Shown one piece after another: positions 52,612 through 64,000 of a stretch of DNA of 64,000 bases. Source of the stretch: Ventricola sp036297385 (GTDB lineage: Bacteria > Bacillota > Clostridia > Christensenellales > Aristaeellaceae); contig JAXJLD010000133.1 in the NCBI GenBank assembly GCA_036297385.1, positions 28,127 to 92,126 on the forward strand. Reading direction: 5' to 3'. The notes below the pieces were generated by a model that saw only the letters and a list, made by a program, of their open reading frames with translations, was not told the DNA's origin and ran no database searches. The stretch's first letter is position 1; every line of letters begins with the position of its first letter. Made by a program: the position numbers and the translations under genes.

Positions 52612-53642
52612 TTACCCTTGTGCTGGACGCCATGGGCGGCGATAACGCGCCCAAGGTCAATGTGGACGGCGCGATTGATGCGCTGCGTGCCTTTGAGGAT
52701 ATCGAGGTGGCGCTGGTCGGCCCGCAGGAGCTGCTGGAAAAGACGATCTCGGAATACGCCGATCAGGCGGGCTATGAGGCCGTGAAGGAGAGGCTGCGCA
52801 TCGTTCATGCGAGCGAGGTCATCACCACGCAGGAACATCCCGTCATGGCACTGCGCCGCAAGAAGGATTCTACATTTAACGTGGGCATGGACATGGTGCG
52901 CCGCAAGGAAGCGCAGGCGTTTATCTCTGCGGGCTCCACCGGCGCGGTGATGGCGGGCGCGATGTTCAAAATCGGACGCATCAAGGGCATCGACCGTCCG
53001 GCGATCGGCGCACTGCTGCCTGTTCCGGGGCGTGCGATGCTGCTGATGGACGCGGGTGCCAATACGGACTGCAAGCCGGAGTGGATCAACCAGTTCGCCA
53101 TGATGGGCAGCATCTACATGAACCGCGTCATGGGTGTCAAAGCCCCGGAAGTAGGTCTGGTCAACATCGGCGTGGAAGCGGCTAAGGGCAATGAACAGGC
53201 CCAGCAGGCCTATGCGCTGATGAATGCCCAGCAGGCGTACAAGTTTGTGGGCAACATTGAGGCACGCGATACGCTGGCGGGGCTGTGTGACGTGCTGGCG
53301 GCGGACGGCTTTGTGGGCAATGTGGTACTCAAGAATACCGAGGGCGTGATTGCAGCGCTGTTCAATTTGATTAAGGAAGGGCTGATGGGCAGCCTGAAGG
53401 GCAAGGCCGCCGCGCTGCTGGCGAAGGATACCTTCCGGTCGCTCAAGCACAGCTTCAATTCTGAAGAGGTCGGCGGCGCACCGCTGCTGGGTGTGGAGGG
53501 CGTCGTCATCAAGGCGCACGGCAACTCGCAGGCCCGCGCAATCTTCTGTGCGCTTCGTCAGGCGCGCACCGTGGTGCAGACCGGCGTGGTGGAGCAGATT
53601 CGCGAGGGCGTGGCGCAGCTTGCGCAGACTGAGGAAGCCTGA
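52608..53642 (+). CDS. plsX: Phosphate acyltransferase PlsX
   Basis: The 344-residue enzyme makes acyl-phosphate from acyl-ACP for phospholipid synthesis. It begins with the hallmark LDAMGGDNAPK, then VGPQELL, SAGSTGAVMAGAMFKIGRIKGIDRPAI and DAGANTDCKPE. ATG 52608 is preferred over ATG 52602 by spacing to AGGAGG. It overlaps the methylase gene by four bases and precedes acpP, as in many Bacillota. A short GGATTCCC/GGGAATCC hairpin lies after its stop. Confidence 0.95.
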   Translation: MITLVLDAMGGDNAPKVNVDGAIDALRAFEDIEVALVGPQELLEKTISEYADQAGYEAVKERLRIVHASEVITTQEHPVMALRRKKDSTFNVGMDMVRRKEAQAFISAGSTGAVMAGAMFKIGRIKGIDRPAIGALLPVPGRAMLLMDAGANTDCKPEWINQFAMMGSIYMNRVMGVKAPEVGLVNIGVEAAKGNEQAQQAYALMNAQQAYKFVGNIEARDTLAGLCDVLAADGFVGNVVLKNTEGVIAALFNLIKEGLMGSLKGKAAALLAKDTFRSLKHSFNSEEVGGAPLLGVEGVVIKAHGNSQARAIFCALRQARTVVQTGVVEQIREGVAQLAQTEEA

Positions 53643-53690
53643 TTCGGATTCCCGTGGGAATCCTGCAAACATAAAGGAGGAGAATACGCG

Positions 53691-53915
53691 ATGATGGAAA
53701 AGCTGGTGGCCATGGTGGCCGAACAGATGGGCGTTGATGCGGCTTCGGTGAAGCCGGAGACGAGGCTCAAGGAGGATTTGCAGGCGGACAGCGCGTCGAT
53801 CATGATGCTGGTGATGGACGTGGAGAGCGAGTTTGGCATCGAGGTCGAGGATGATGCGATCGAGAAGGTCAAGACCGTCGGCGATATGGCGCAGTATATT
53901 CAGGAGAAGATGTAA
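53691..53915 (+). CDS. acpP: Acyl carrier protein
   Basis: The 74-residue protein is an acyl carrier protein. Phosphopantetheine is expected on Ser34, in LQADSASIMML; the residues after the Ser differ from the common DSLDxVEL. The helix II and III segments (VESEFGIEVEDDA, TVGDMAQYI) are normal. It carries acyl chains for PlsX and fatty-acid synthesis. AAAGGAGG lies before ATG 53691. Confidence 0.93.
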   Translation: MMEKLVAMVAEQMGVDAASVKPETRLKEDLQADSASIMMLVMDVESEFGIEVEDDAIEKVKTVGDMAQYIQEKM

Positions 53916-53920
53916 TGGAC

Positions 53921-53958
53921 AAGCCCGCTGCTGGGGGAAATATGCCCGGCAGCGGCTT
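53921..53958 (+). terminator. Terminator-like hairpin after acpP
   Basis: Stem 53921-53931 with 53949-53958 (one bulged C), with inner GGG/CCC pairing, then a short T-run. Expression into rnc would need read-through. Confidence 0.6.
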
Positions 53959-54042
53959 TCCCGCTTATTTCGGTTTGCGCGACGGCGGTTGTGGAAAGCG
54001 AAATGAACGGGATGCGTAATGTGATAAGGAGGGAAATCCGTC

Positions 54043-54720
54043 ATGAATTATCGTGCGCTTGAGCGTGCAATCGGCTATACCTTTGCGGATGGTGCGCTGC
54101 TGGATTTGGCGATGACGCATCCGTCCTATGCGCTTCAGCATAAGTGTCGGGACAATCAGCGTCTGGAATTTTTGGGCGACGCGGTTCTGGAAATCTGCGT
54201 CAGCCGCGTGCTGTATCACAAATTTCCCAAGCTCAAGGAGGGACAGCTCACCCGCAGGCGGGCTGCGCTGGTGTGCGAGGCCAATCTCGCAGAGGCGGCG
54301 CGCCGCTTTGGGCTGGGCTCCTTCCTCAAGCTGGATAGGGGCGAGGAAGTGGTTGGCGGCCGGGAAAACCCGTCCATTCTGGCGGACACGATGGAGGCGG
54401 TGATTGCCGCTGTCTATCTGGATGCGGGCATGGATGAAGCGGCGGCGCTGGTGGATCGCGCGATGGGCGATTATGTCTCTGCGGCGGCGAGCGACCGGGA
54501 TGCCAAGAGCGCCCTTCAGGAGTATTTGCAGGCGCTGGGCGAGGAAACGCCCTATTATGAAATCGTCGCGCAGGACGGCCCGCCGCATGCTCGCGTGTTT
54601 ACTGCCCGCGTGCTGCGTGCTGACGGCACGGAACTGGGACGGGGGCAGGGGGCACGCAAGCAGCGTGCTGAGGAGGCTGCTGCCCAGATGGCCATGACAG
54701 CGCTGGGACAGAAGAAGTGA
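54043..54720 (+). CDS. rnc: Ribonuclease III
   Basis: The 225-residue enzyme cuts double-stranded RNA. The signature QRLEFLGDAVLE holds the metal-binding acidic residues (about 39-50), the second acidic cluster is in DTMEAVIAAVYLDAG, and a C-terminal double-stranded RNA-binding domain covers about 150-222. AAGGAGG is before ATG 54043. It precedes smc, as in Bacillus. Confidence 0.96.
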   Translation: MNYRALERAIGYTFADGALLDLAMTHPSYALQHKCRDNQRLEFLGDAVLEICVSRVLYHKFPKLKEGQLTRRRAALVCEANLAEAARRFGLGSFLKLDRGEEVVGGRENPSILADTMEAVIAAVYLDAGMDEAAALVDRAMGDYVSAAASDRDAKSALQEYLQALGEETPYYEIVAQDGPPHARVFTARVLRADGTELGRGQGARKQRAEEAAAQMAMTALGQKK

Positions 54721-54763
54721 CCGGCGCTGTGCCGAACAATGAAACGGGAAAGGAGTCGCTCAG

Positions 54764-58333
<3,570 letters not shown>

Positions 58334-58370
58334 TGAATACAGAGCGATTGGCATAGGGAGGAGTACGACC

Positions 58371-59408
58371 ATGGGTTTCTTTGGTTTCGGCAAGAAGCGC
58401 CGCGAAGAGCGGCATGAAGAGGCCGCGCCCGTTCAGGAGACAACGCCGGTGCAGGAGCCTGTACAGCAGGAGCCTGTACAGCAGGAGCTGGTTCGGGAAG
58501 AGCGGGAGAAGAAAGGTCTGTTTTCCAGACTGTGGAACGGCCTGTCCAAGACGCGTACCAATGTGGCGGGGCGTGTGGATGAGCTGATCGAAGCGACGGA
58601 AAAGATTGACGAGGACTTTTATGAGGATCTGGTGGACATCCTGATCATGAGCGATATGGGTGTGCGCACCAGCGATAGGGTGATTGAGGAGCTCAAGCGC
58701 CGTGTGCAGGAGCAGCACATCACCGATGCGCGCAAGGCGCGCGAGATCCTCAAACAGATTCTCAAAGAGATCATGGATATGCCGCGCAAGCCGCTGCGTT
58801 GGCCGATGGTGATGATGGTGGTTGGCGTGAACGGCGTGGGCAAGACAACGACGATCGGCAAGCTGGCGATGCGCTTCAAGGATGCGCGACACAGTGTCGT
58901 GCTGGCGGCGGCAGATACGTTCCGCGCAGCGGCAGCCGATCAGCTTCAGATCTGGTCGGAGCGCGCGCAGGTGCCGATTGTGCGCCACGCCGAGGGCGCA
59001 GACCCCGCTGCTGTCGTGTTTGACGGTATCCAGAAGGCGAAGGCGACGGAGGCTGATCTGCTGATTGTGGATACGGCGGGCCGCCTGCACAATAAGAAGA
59101 ACCTGATGGAGGAGCTGCGCAAGATCGACCGCATCATCACCCGCGAATACGAGGGCGCGGAGGTGCGCACGCTGCTGGTGATTGACGCGACAACCGGACA
59201 GAATGGTTTGCAGCAGGCGCGTGAGTTCGCCTCCGTAGCAGAGGTGTCCGGCATTGTGCTGACCAAGCTGGACGGCACCGCCAAGGGCGGCATCGCTGTG
59301 GCGATCATGGAGGAGCTGAAGCTCCCGGTGCTCTACATCGGCGTGGGCGAGGGCATTGAGGATTTGCAGGCGTTCGATGCGGGCGCGTTTGTCGATGCGA
59401 TCTTCTGA
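58371..59408 (+). CDS. ftsY: Signal recognition particle receptor FtsY
   Basis: The 345-residue GTPase receives ribosomes bound to the signal recognition particle at the membrane. After a short basic start and a Gln/Pro/Val/Glu repeat (PVQEPVQQEPVQQ, about residues 24-45) comes the NG domain: G1 GVNGVGKTTT (about 152-161), DTFRAAAADQL, DTAGRLHNK and TKLDGTAKGG. GGAGG precedes ATG 58371. The typical ylxM-ffh partners do not follow here. Confidence 0.96.
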   Translation: MGFFGFGKKRREERHEEAAPVQETTPVQEPVQQEPVQQELVREEREKKGLFSRLWNGLSKTRTNVAGRVDELIEATEKIDEDFYEDLVDILIMSDMGVRTSDRVIEELKRRVQEQHITDARKAREILKQILKEIMDMPRKPLRWPMVMMVVGVNGVGKTTTIGKLAMRFKDARHSVVLAAADTFRAAAADQLQIWSERAQVPIVRHAEGADPAAVVFDGIQKAKATEADLLIVDTAGRLHNKKNLMEELRKIDRIITREYEGAEVRTLLVIDATTGQNGLQQAREFASVAEVSGIVLTKLDGTAKGGIAVAIMEELKLPVLYIGVGEGIEDLQAFDAGAFVDAIF

Positions 59409-59503
59409 TCGGACGGCAAAACCATCTTGCAGATTTTCGGCGTGTTCAGGCTTTTGTGTTGGATGAACCGGCAATCTGCTGTGTATGAGAGGAGGGGCGC
59501 TTT

Positions 59504-60043
59504 GTGAGAAGGCTCAGGCGCTTTCTGAACTTCATCGCCTCGCGTATGTTTTTTCTGACGGTCATCAGTGCGCTGCTGATCATCTCGTTCTATCTGGCGA
59601 TGAACACCGCGAACATCTGGGTGCTGATCGACGATGGCCTGTCTGCGCGCGCCTCCGTGGTGCTGATGGGCGAGGATACGTCCGATTTGACCAAGTACTT
59701 CAAGCAGGAGTTCATCAGTCAGGACCCGGTTTTGAAGGTGGGCATGAGCGATACGTCGCCGTACCGGGACTATGAGATCCGCGGCTTTGATCACCGTGTG
59801 CGCATGGTGTCCGTGTGGTCGTGGCCGTGGGAGAACGTGGGGCGTGCAGAGGTTGTGGAGAGCATCCCGGCCATTGATGGCACCATCCGTGCTTCCCGGC
59901 GCGATGCGGCGCTGGCTGAAGGCGGCGAAGCACGCCTTTCTCCGCCGGCATGGACAACATCGCGTTATCGTGTGACGCTCACGCGCACGGCTGGGCGCTG
60001 GATGATTTCAAACCTTCAGTTGATGGAACAGATGGAACCATGA
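59504..60043 (+). CDS. Single-pass membrane protein, unknown function
   Basis: The 179-residue protein starts at GTG 59504 behind GAGGAGGGG. It has a basic start, one TM helix (about 16-37) and an outer domain (about 40-178) with SVWSWPWENVGRAEVVESIPAIDGTI, then ending in a beta-like RYRVTLTRTAGRWMISNLQL. The last part resembles small lumicin-type or NTF2-like outer domains only loosely; I do not recognise a family. Its stop overlaps the dusB start (ATGA), so it is translated with dusB. The 95-base gap before it holds nothing else. Confidence 0.7.
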   Translation: MRRLRRFLNFIASRMFFLTVISALLIISFYLAMNTANIWVLIDDGLSARASVVLMGEDTSDLTKYFKQEFISQDPVLKVGMSDTSPYRDYEIRGFDHRVRMVSVWSWPWENVGRAEVVESIPAIDGTIRASRRDAALAEGGEARLSPPAWTTSRYRVTLTRTAGRWMISNLQLMEQMEP

Positions 60044-61020
60044 CGAGAAACTTTGATTTTTTGAAACAGGGCGCAATGCTGGCCCCCATGGCGGGGGTGA
60101 CCGATATGCCTTTTCGCGTGCTTTGCCATGAATATGGCTGTCCGATGGCGGTCAGCGAGATGGTCAGCGCCAAGGGCTACCTGCTTTCGCCCAAGGACAA
60201 TCGCGCATCGCGCGAGCTGCTGGCTGTCGATCCGCGTGAGGAGGGCGCTGTTGCGCTCCAAATCTTTGGCAGCGAGCCGGAGATCATGGCGCGCGCGGCG
60301 GACGAGCTGACAGCCTCCGGGCGCTATGCGCTGCTGGATATCAACATGGGCTGTCCCGTGCCGAAGATCGCCGGAAATGGTGAAGGAAGCGCCCTTCTCA
60401 AAACGCCTGAACTGGCGGCACAGATTGTGCGCGAGGTGGCGGCAGCCTCCCATGTGCCGGTAACCGTGAAGATGCGATTGGGTTTTGATGCGGGGAGCGA
60501 GACCTATCTTGCGCTCGGCCCGATGCTGGAAGCGGCTGGCGCGACGATGCTGACGCTGCACGCGCGGACGCGAAGCCAGTATTATGAAGGCCATGCGGAT
60601 TGGAGCGCCATCCGAAAGCTCAAGCAGCGCGTTTCCATCCCCGTTGTGGGCAACGGCGATGTGACGAGCTGGGCGGATGCACAGCGTATGCTGGAGGAAA
60701 CGGGCTGTGACGGCGTGGCCGTCGGGCGTGCAGCGCAGGGCAATCCGTGGATTTTTGAGCAGATTCGCGATGGCATGGCAGGCAAACCGCTGCGCGATGT
60801 GACGCCGACGGAAAAGCTCAATGTGCTGCTCCGCCACGCGAAAATGCTGGCGCAGCTCAAGGGGGAAGGCATCGCCGTGCGGGAGATGCGCAGGCACATC
60901 GTGTGCTATGTGCGCGGGATGCGCGGCGCGGCAAAGCTGCGCACGCAGGTGAATGGGCTTCTCACGCTGGAAGCGATGGAGGAGACGCTTCGCACATTCA
61001 TGTGTGAAGGGGAATATTGA
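60040..61020 (+). CDS. dusB: tRNA-dihydrouridine synthase
   Basis: The 326-residue flavoenzyme reduces uridine in tRNA. Features: LAPMAGVTDMPFR at the start, EMVSAKG, the catalytic Cys105 in NMGCPVPKIAGNGEGSALL, TVKMRLGFD, LHARTRSQYYEG, GNGDVTSW and GVAVGRAAQGNPWIF, all of the DusB group. ATG 60040 overlaps the preceding stop. Confidence 0.94.
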   Translation: MTRNFDFLKQGAMLAPMAGVTDMPFRVLCHEYGCPMAVSEMVSAKGYLLSPKDNRASRELLAVDPREEGAVALQIFGSEPEIMARAADELTASGRYALLDINMGCPVPKIAGNGEGSALLKTPELAAQIVREVAAASHVPVTVKMRLGFDAGSETYLALGPMLEAAGATMLTLHARTRSQYYEGHADWSAIRKLKQRVSIPVVGNGDVTSWADAQRMLEETGCDGVAVGRAAQGNPWIFEQIRDGMAGKPLRDVTPTEKLNVLLRHAKMLAQLKGEGIAVREMRRHIVCYVRGMRGAAKLRTQVNGLLTLEAMEETLRTFMCEGEY

Positions 61021-61052
61021 CAAATGCTGGATTGGATACGGTTTGTATCCTC

Positions 61053-61089
61053 AAAAAACGCCCTGATCCCAATGAGGTCAGGGCGTTTT
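61053..61089. terminator. Bidirectional terminator between dusB and the TauE-like gene
   Basis: Stem 61055-61066 with 61078-61089 (12 bp, 11-base loop). T-runs follow on the plus strand (61086-61089) and on the minus strand (61058-61053), so it can end both convergent units. Confidence 0.9.
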
Positions 61090-61099
61090 ATGATGCCAT

Positions 61100-61867
61100 C
61101 TATCCGGCGAGAGCTGCCGCCATATTGATGAGCGAGGTGAACAGGCTCAGCCTCAGCAGCGCTTCGCCTGCGCGGCCTGCCTGCCGCTGGACAGCCGGGG
61201 TCATGGCAAGCAGCGCACCGCCAATCGCGCCGGGCAATAGCCAGAGCAGCACGTCTGCATCCGGCAGGTTGAGCCTGCTTCGGATGAGCAGAATGACGAG
61301 CTTGCCTGCCATGGCGCACAGCGTAATGGTCAGCGCGGCGACGGCGGATTCGTCGTTCTCCGCATCAAAGAGCAGGAAGTAGAGCATCAGGGTCAGCGGC
61401 TCCGCGCCGAAGGAAAGGAACGAGGCGATCAGACCGACCAGCAGCGCGATGGGGAAGGCGGCAAGCCGCGTGAGGGAGAGTGGCCTGACGGTACGCGAAA
61501 GCGTGCGGAAGTACACGGCGGGCAGGGCGACCAGTGTAAAGAGCAGCGCGTTTTGCAGCAGAATGGCGGTATCGCGCGGGATGACGGCGACAAAGCGGGC
61601 GGCGGCCAGATCGCCGAGCACGCCGCCGAGCGCCGCGCCGACTGCCAGCAGAAGCAGCTCGTCCTGATGCAACGGAAGTGGCTGACTGAGCGCAAAGAAT
61701 GCGCTGACGAGCGCTGCGCCCAGCGTACCCATCGTGCAGAGGACGGCGATGGACGCGGGCTCAAGCGGCGAAATCGCATCCAGCAGCGGGCGCAGCAGCG
61801 TGGTAGCGCCCAGCCCAGCGGTCAGGCCGAAGAATGCGCTTGCGCCTGCGAGGAGAAGATAGATCAT
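61100..61867 (-). CDS. TauE/SafE-family transporter
   Basis: The 255-residue protein has about eight hydrophobic helices and the two-fold internal layout of the family, with glycine-rich repeats (FGLTAGLGATTLLRP and LSFGAEPLTLMLYF) in the two halves. Members export sulfite or sulfonate-derived ions, or work as general anion carriers; the substrate is not known. Its start overlaps the enolase stop, so it is co-expressed with eno, which is not a usual pair. Confidence 0.82.
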   Translation of the reverse strand: MIYLLLAGASAFFGLTAGLGATTLLRPLLDAISPLEPASIAVLCTMGTLGAALVSAFFALSQPLPLHQDELLLLAVGAALGGVLGDLAAARFVAVIPRDTAILLQNALLFTLVALPAVYFRTLSRTVRPLSLTRLAAFPIALLVGLIASFLSFGAEPLTLMLYFLLFDAENDESAVAALTITLCAMAGKLVILLIRSRLNLPDADVLLWLLPGAIGGALLAMTPAVQRQAGRAGEALLRLSLFTSLINMAAALAG

Positions 61868-63138
61868 GTCTGCGCCTTTCCCAGCACGGCGGCGCTGCCC
61901 AGCGCGTCCTCGATGCGCAGCAGCCGGTTGTACTTAGCCACGCGCTCGCTGCGGCAGGGCGCACCGGTCTTGATCTGACCGGCATTGAGCGCGACGGCCA
62001 GATCAGCGATGGTCGTGTCCTCGCTGTCGCCGCTGCGGTGGGAGACGATGGTGCGGTAGCCGTTTTCACGGGCGAGCTGCGCGGCGCGGATCGTCTCGCT
62101 CAGCGTGCCGACCTGATTCGGCTTGAGCAGGATGGCGTTGCCGCAGCCCATGGCGATGCCCTTGGCGAGCCGGTTTTGCTGGGTGACGAACAGATCATCG
62201 CCCACGAGTTGACAGGCGCTGCCCATCGCCTGCGTCAGCGACTGCCACGCGCTCCAGTCGTCCTCCCCGAGCGCATCCTCGATGGAGAGAATGGGATACC
62301 GGCTTTGCAGCGCTTTCCAATGCTCGATCAGCTCGCTGCCGGTCATGCTGCGCTGGGATTTGGGCAGGGTATAGCCGGTCTTGGTTTTCCATTCGCTGGC
62401 GGCGGCATCCAGCGCGAGCTGAATATCCGTGCCGGGCGCGTATCCGGCGCGGGCGATGGCCTCCAGAATCAGATCAATGGCCTCGGTCTCATCGCGGACA
62501 TCCGGCGCAAAGCCGCCCTCGTCGCCCACGGCGGTGGACAGGTGCTTTTTATGCAGCAACGCGGCGAGTGCGTGATAGACCTCTGCGCCCATGCGCAGTG
62601 CGCCGCGGAAGGTCTCGGCGCCGACAGGCACGATCATAAACTCCTGCACATCGAGGCTGTTGCCCGCATGAGCGCCGCCGTTGAGAATGTTCATCATGGG
62701 CATGGGGAGCGTGACGGCCTGTGCGCCGCCCAAGAATTGGTACAGCGCAACACCCTGACTGCATGCCGCGGCCTTTGCGCAGGCCAGAGAGACCGCCAGC
62801 GTTGCGTTTGCGCCGAGGGCGGATTTGTTGTCCGTGCCATCGAGCGCAATCATGGCGTTGTCTATGGCAAAGAGGTCGGCGGCATCCATGCCGCACAGCG
62901 CTTTGGCGATGCTGGTAGAGATGTTCTTGCAGGCGCGGCGCACGCCTTTGCCCTGATAGCACTGCATATCGTCGTCGCGCAGTTCCAGCGCTTCAAACCG
63001 GCCTGTCGATGCGCCGCTTGGGGCGATAGCGGTGCAGACGACGCCTCCAGCCAGATGCACCTCGGCCTCTACGGTCGGGTTTCCGCGCGAATCGAGCACC
63101 TCGCGGCCGAGTATGCTGATGATTTCTGTTTGAACCAT
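61864..63138 (-). CDS. eno: Enolase
   Basis: The 424-residue glycolytic enzyme turns 2-phosphoglycerate into PEP. Visible: ILGREVLDSRGNPTVE, GASTGRFEA, LPMPMMNILNGGAHAGN, the metal ligands around LALDAAASEW and SIEDALGEDDW, LLKPNQVGTLSET with the catalytic Lys, and SHRSGDSEDTTIADLAV. The end is slightly short. Together with ppdK in this window it supports PEP metabolism. GGAGGG precedes the start on the minus strand. Confidence 0.94.
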   Translation of the reverse strand: MVQTEIISILGREVLDSRGNPTVEAEVHLAGGVVCTAIAPSGASTGRFEALELRDDDMQCYQGKGVRRACKNISTSIAKALCGMDAADLFAIDNAMIALDGTDNKSALGANATLAVSLACAKAAACSQGVALYQFLGGAQAVTLPMPMMNILNGGAHAGNSLDVQEFMIVPVGAETFRGALRMGAEVYHALAALLHKKHLSTAVGDEGGFAPDVRDETEAIDLILEAIARAGYAPGTDIQLALDAAASEWKTKTGYTLPKSQRSMTGSELIEHWKALQSRYPILSIEDALGEDDWSAWQSLTQAMGSACQLVGDDLFVTQQNRLAKGIAMGCGNAILLKPNQVGTLSETIRAAQLARENGYRTIVSHRSGDSEDTTIADLAVALNAGQIKTGAPCRSERVAKYNRLLRIEDALGSAAVLGKAQT

Positions 63139-63217
63139 GCCGATCCCTCCGCAATTCGTTTGGCGCTAGCATGAGCCATTGCGGCAGGGATTATGCGCGG
63201 GGCTTTATATGCACAAA

Positions 63218-63243
63218 GCGGAGCCGGACAGAGCCGGCTCCGC
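63218..63243 (-). terminator. Terminator-like hairpin after the SH3-repeat gene (minus strand)
   Basis: A perfect 10-bp stem (63218-63227 with 63234-63243) around ACAGAG. On the minus strand only TTT follows. It lies 30 bases past the stop of the minus-strand gene. Confidence 0.65.
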
Positions 63244-63272
63244 AAGAGACAGGGAAGGGAAGAAAACGGAAA

Positions 63273-64000
63273 TCAGAATTTCAGGAACCAGGTGGAGATA
63301 TAGCCGGTCACACCGTCGATCTGGGTCTTTGTCCAGTCGGTGCCCTTTTCAAGCACTTGGATCTTGGTGCCCACCGGCACGGTGGAGAGGATGGACGCAT
63401 TCAGGCTCGCCGCGGAGCGGAAATTGACGTAGCTGTTGCCGTTGGGGTTAAAGACGATGGCGGTGCCGCTGGCAGCCTCGTTGTTGACCTTCAGGAACTT
63501 CGCCATCATGTAGCCGGTCTGATCGTCCACCTTGACCTTGTACCAGCCATCGAGCTTTTTGAGCAGGGTGACGGCTTTGCCGTTGCGGTAGTAGCCCAGC
63601 GCCTCGCTGGCGGTAGAGGGCTCCTTGCGCAGGAACAGCACCTGCGTATCCGATGGGTTGTTGACCACGGCGCTGCCGATGACGGAGCTGGAAGAGCCGC
63701 TGCCCGGCTTGCTGCCGGACAGCCAGCGGCTGAACATATAGCCGGTCTGACCGTTGACCTTCACCTTGCTCCATCCATTCTGCGTGGACAGCACGGTGAC
63801 GGCGGTGCCGCGCGGATAGGAGCCGATGATCGTGCCATTCGGCTCGCTGCGCAGGTTCAGACCGCGGGCGTTGGTGTTCACATAGCGGGTATGGCTGGCA
63901 GAACCTTCGCTGCCCAGATAGCGGGCGTACATATAGCCGCTCTGGCCGCCGACGTTCACAAACGCCCAGCCGTCGTTGTAGCCCAGCACCTCGACTTCGG
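63273..64000 (-). CDS. SH3-repeat cell-wall protein (5' end outside the window)
   Basis: At least 242 residues, open to the right edge. It consists of four SH3-type domains, the first partial: WAFVNVGGQSGYMYARYLG; then LNLRSEPNGTIIGSYPRG to TGYMFSRWL; then LFLRKEPSTASEALGYYRNG to TGYMMAKFL; then VNFRSAASLNASILSTVPVG to TGYISTWFL. Short Gly-Ser linkers separate them. These modules bind cell-wall peptides, and such proteins usually carry an enzyme or anchor at the missing N-terminus. It is a different protein from the one at 44073. Confidence 0.85.
   Translation of the reverse strand, partial: EVEVLGYNDGWAFVNVGGQSGYMYARYLGSEGSASHTRYVNTNARGLNLRSEPNGTIIGSYPRGTAVTVLSTQNGWSKVKVNGQTGYMFSRWLSGSKPGSGSSSSVIGSAVVNNPSDTQVLFLRKEPSTASEALGYYRNGKAVTLLKKLDGWYKVKVDDQTGYMMAKFLKVNNEAASGTAIVFNPNGNSYVNFRSAASLNASILSTVPVGTKIQVLEKGTDWTKTQIDGVTGYISTWFLKF

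Overview
The window is a dense, GC-rich stretch of chromosome from a Bacillota (Firmicutes), most likely a spore-forming member of the Clostridia. This rests on a probable spoVM next to rpmB, the rpmB / Asp23 / fakA / recG block and the plsX-acpP-rnc-smc-ftsY block (both arranged much as in Bacillus and Clostridium), RNase J, YlbF, RecD2, and a probable raiA-type noncoding RNA after comF. Genus and species cannot be read from the sequence.

Layout. 1-8502: the end of an isocitrate lyase/PEP mutase-family gene, then a five-gene oligopeptide-type ABC importer (binding protein, two permeases, two ATPases). This importer is the oddest thing in the window. Its second permease carries a seven-repeat RCC1-like beta-propeller in the extracellular loop after TM1, and its second ATPase carries a roughly 190-residue helical/coiled-coil insert between Walker A and the Q-loop. 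8537-11281: an MFS carrier, a 73-residue membrane protein, a cupin and a DMT carrier. 11421-24543: housekeeping genes for DNA translocation (FtsK), HisRS, thioredoxin, RNase J, YlbF, MltG, U32 peptidase, RecD2 and ComF. 24618-24834: a structured RNA with its own strong promoter, followed by a zinc-ribbon gene. 25418-30743: a MacB-like ABC system flanked by two paralogous membrane-fusion adaptors. 30866-42387: an rRNA methyltransferase, threonine deaminase, spoVM, rpmB (minus strand), Asp23, FakA, RecG, PPDK and a membrane protein of unknown function.

42388-47282 is the accessory part: an XRE regulator with lower GC than its surroundings, a frameshifted XRE/zinc-ribbon regulator, an SH3-domain protein whose ribosome-binding site lies in a long hairpin, and four small genes of unknown function. 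47283-51574 (minus) encodes an acyl-CoA dehydratase activase-like protein split over two genes. 51871-61020 is a phospholipid synthesis, RNA processing and chromosome block (TrmH-type methylase, PlsX, AcpP, RNase III, SMC, FtsY, an unknown membrane protein, DusB). Enolase and a TauE-like carrier (minus) and the 3' end of an SH3-repeat protein (minus) close the window.

Most plus-strand genes sit in tight, often overlapping operons (ATGA or GTGA junctions). Intrinsic terminators and sigma-A-type promoters with 17-base spacers mark unit boundaries. I saw no tRNA or rRNA genes, insertion sequences, CRISPR arrays or prophage genes.
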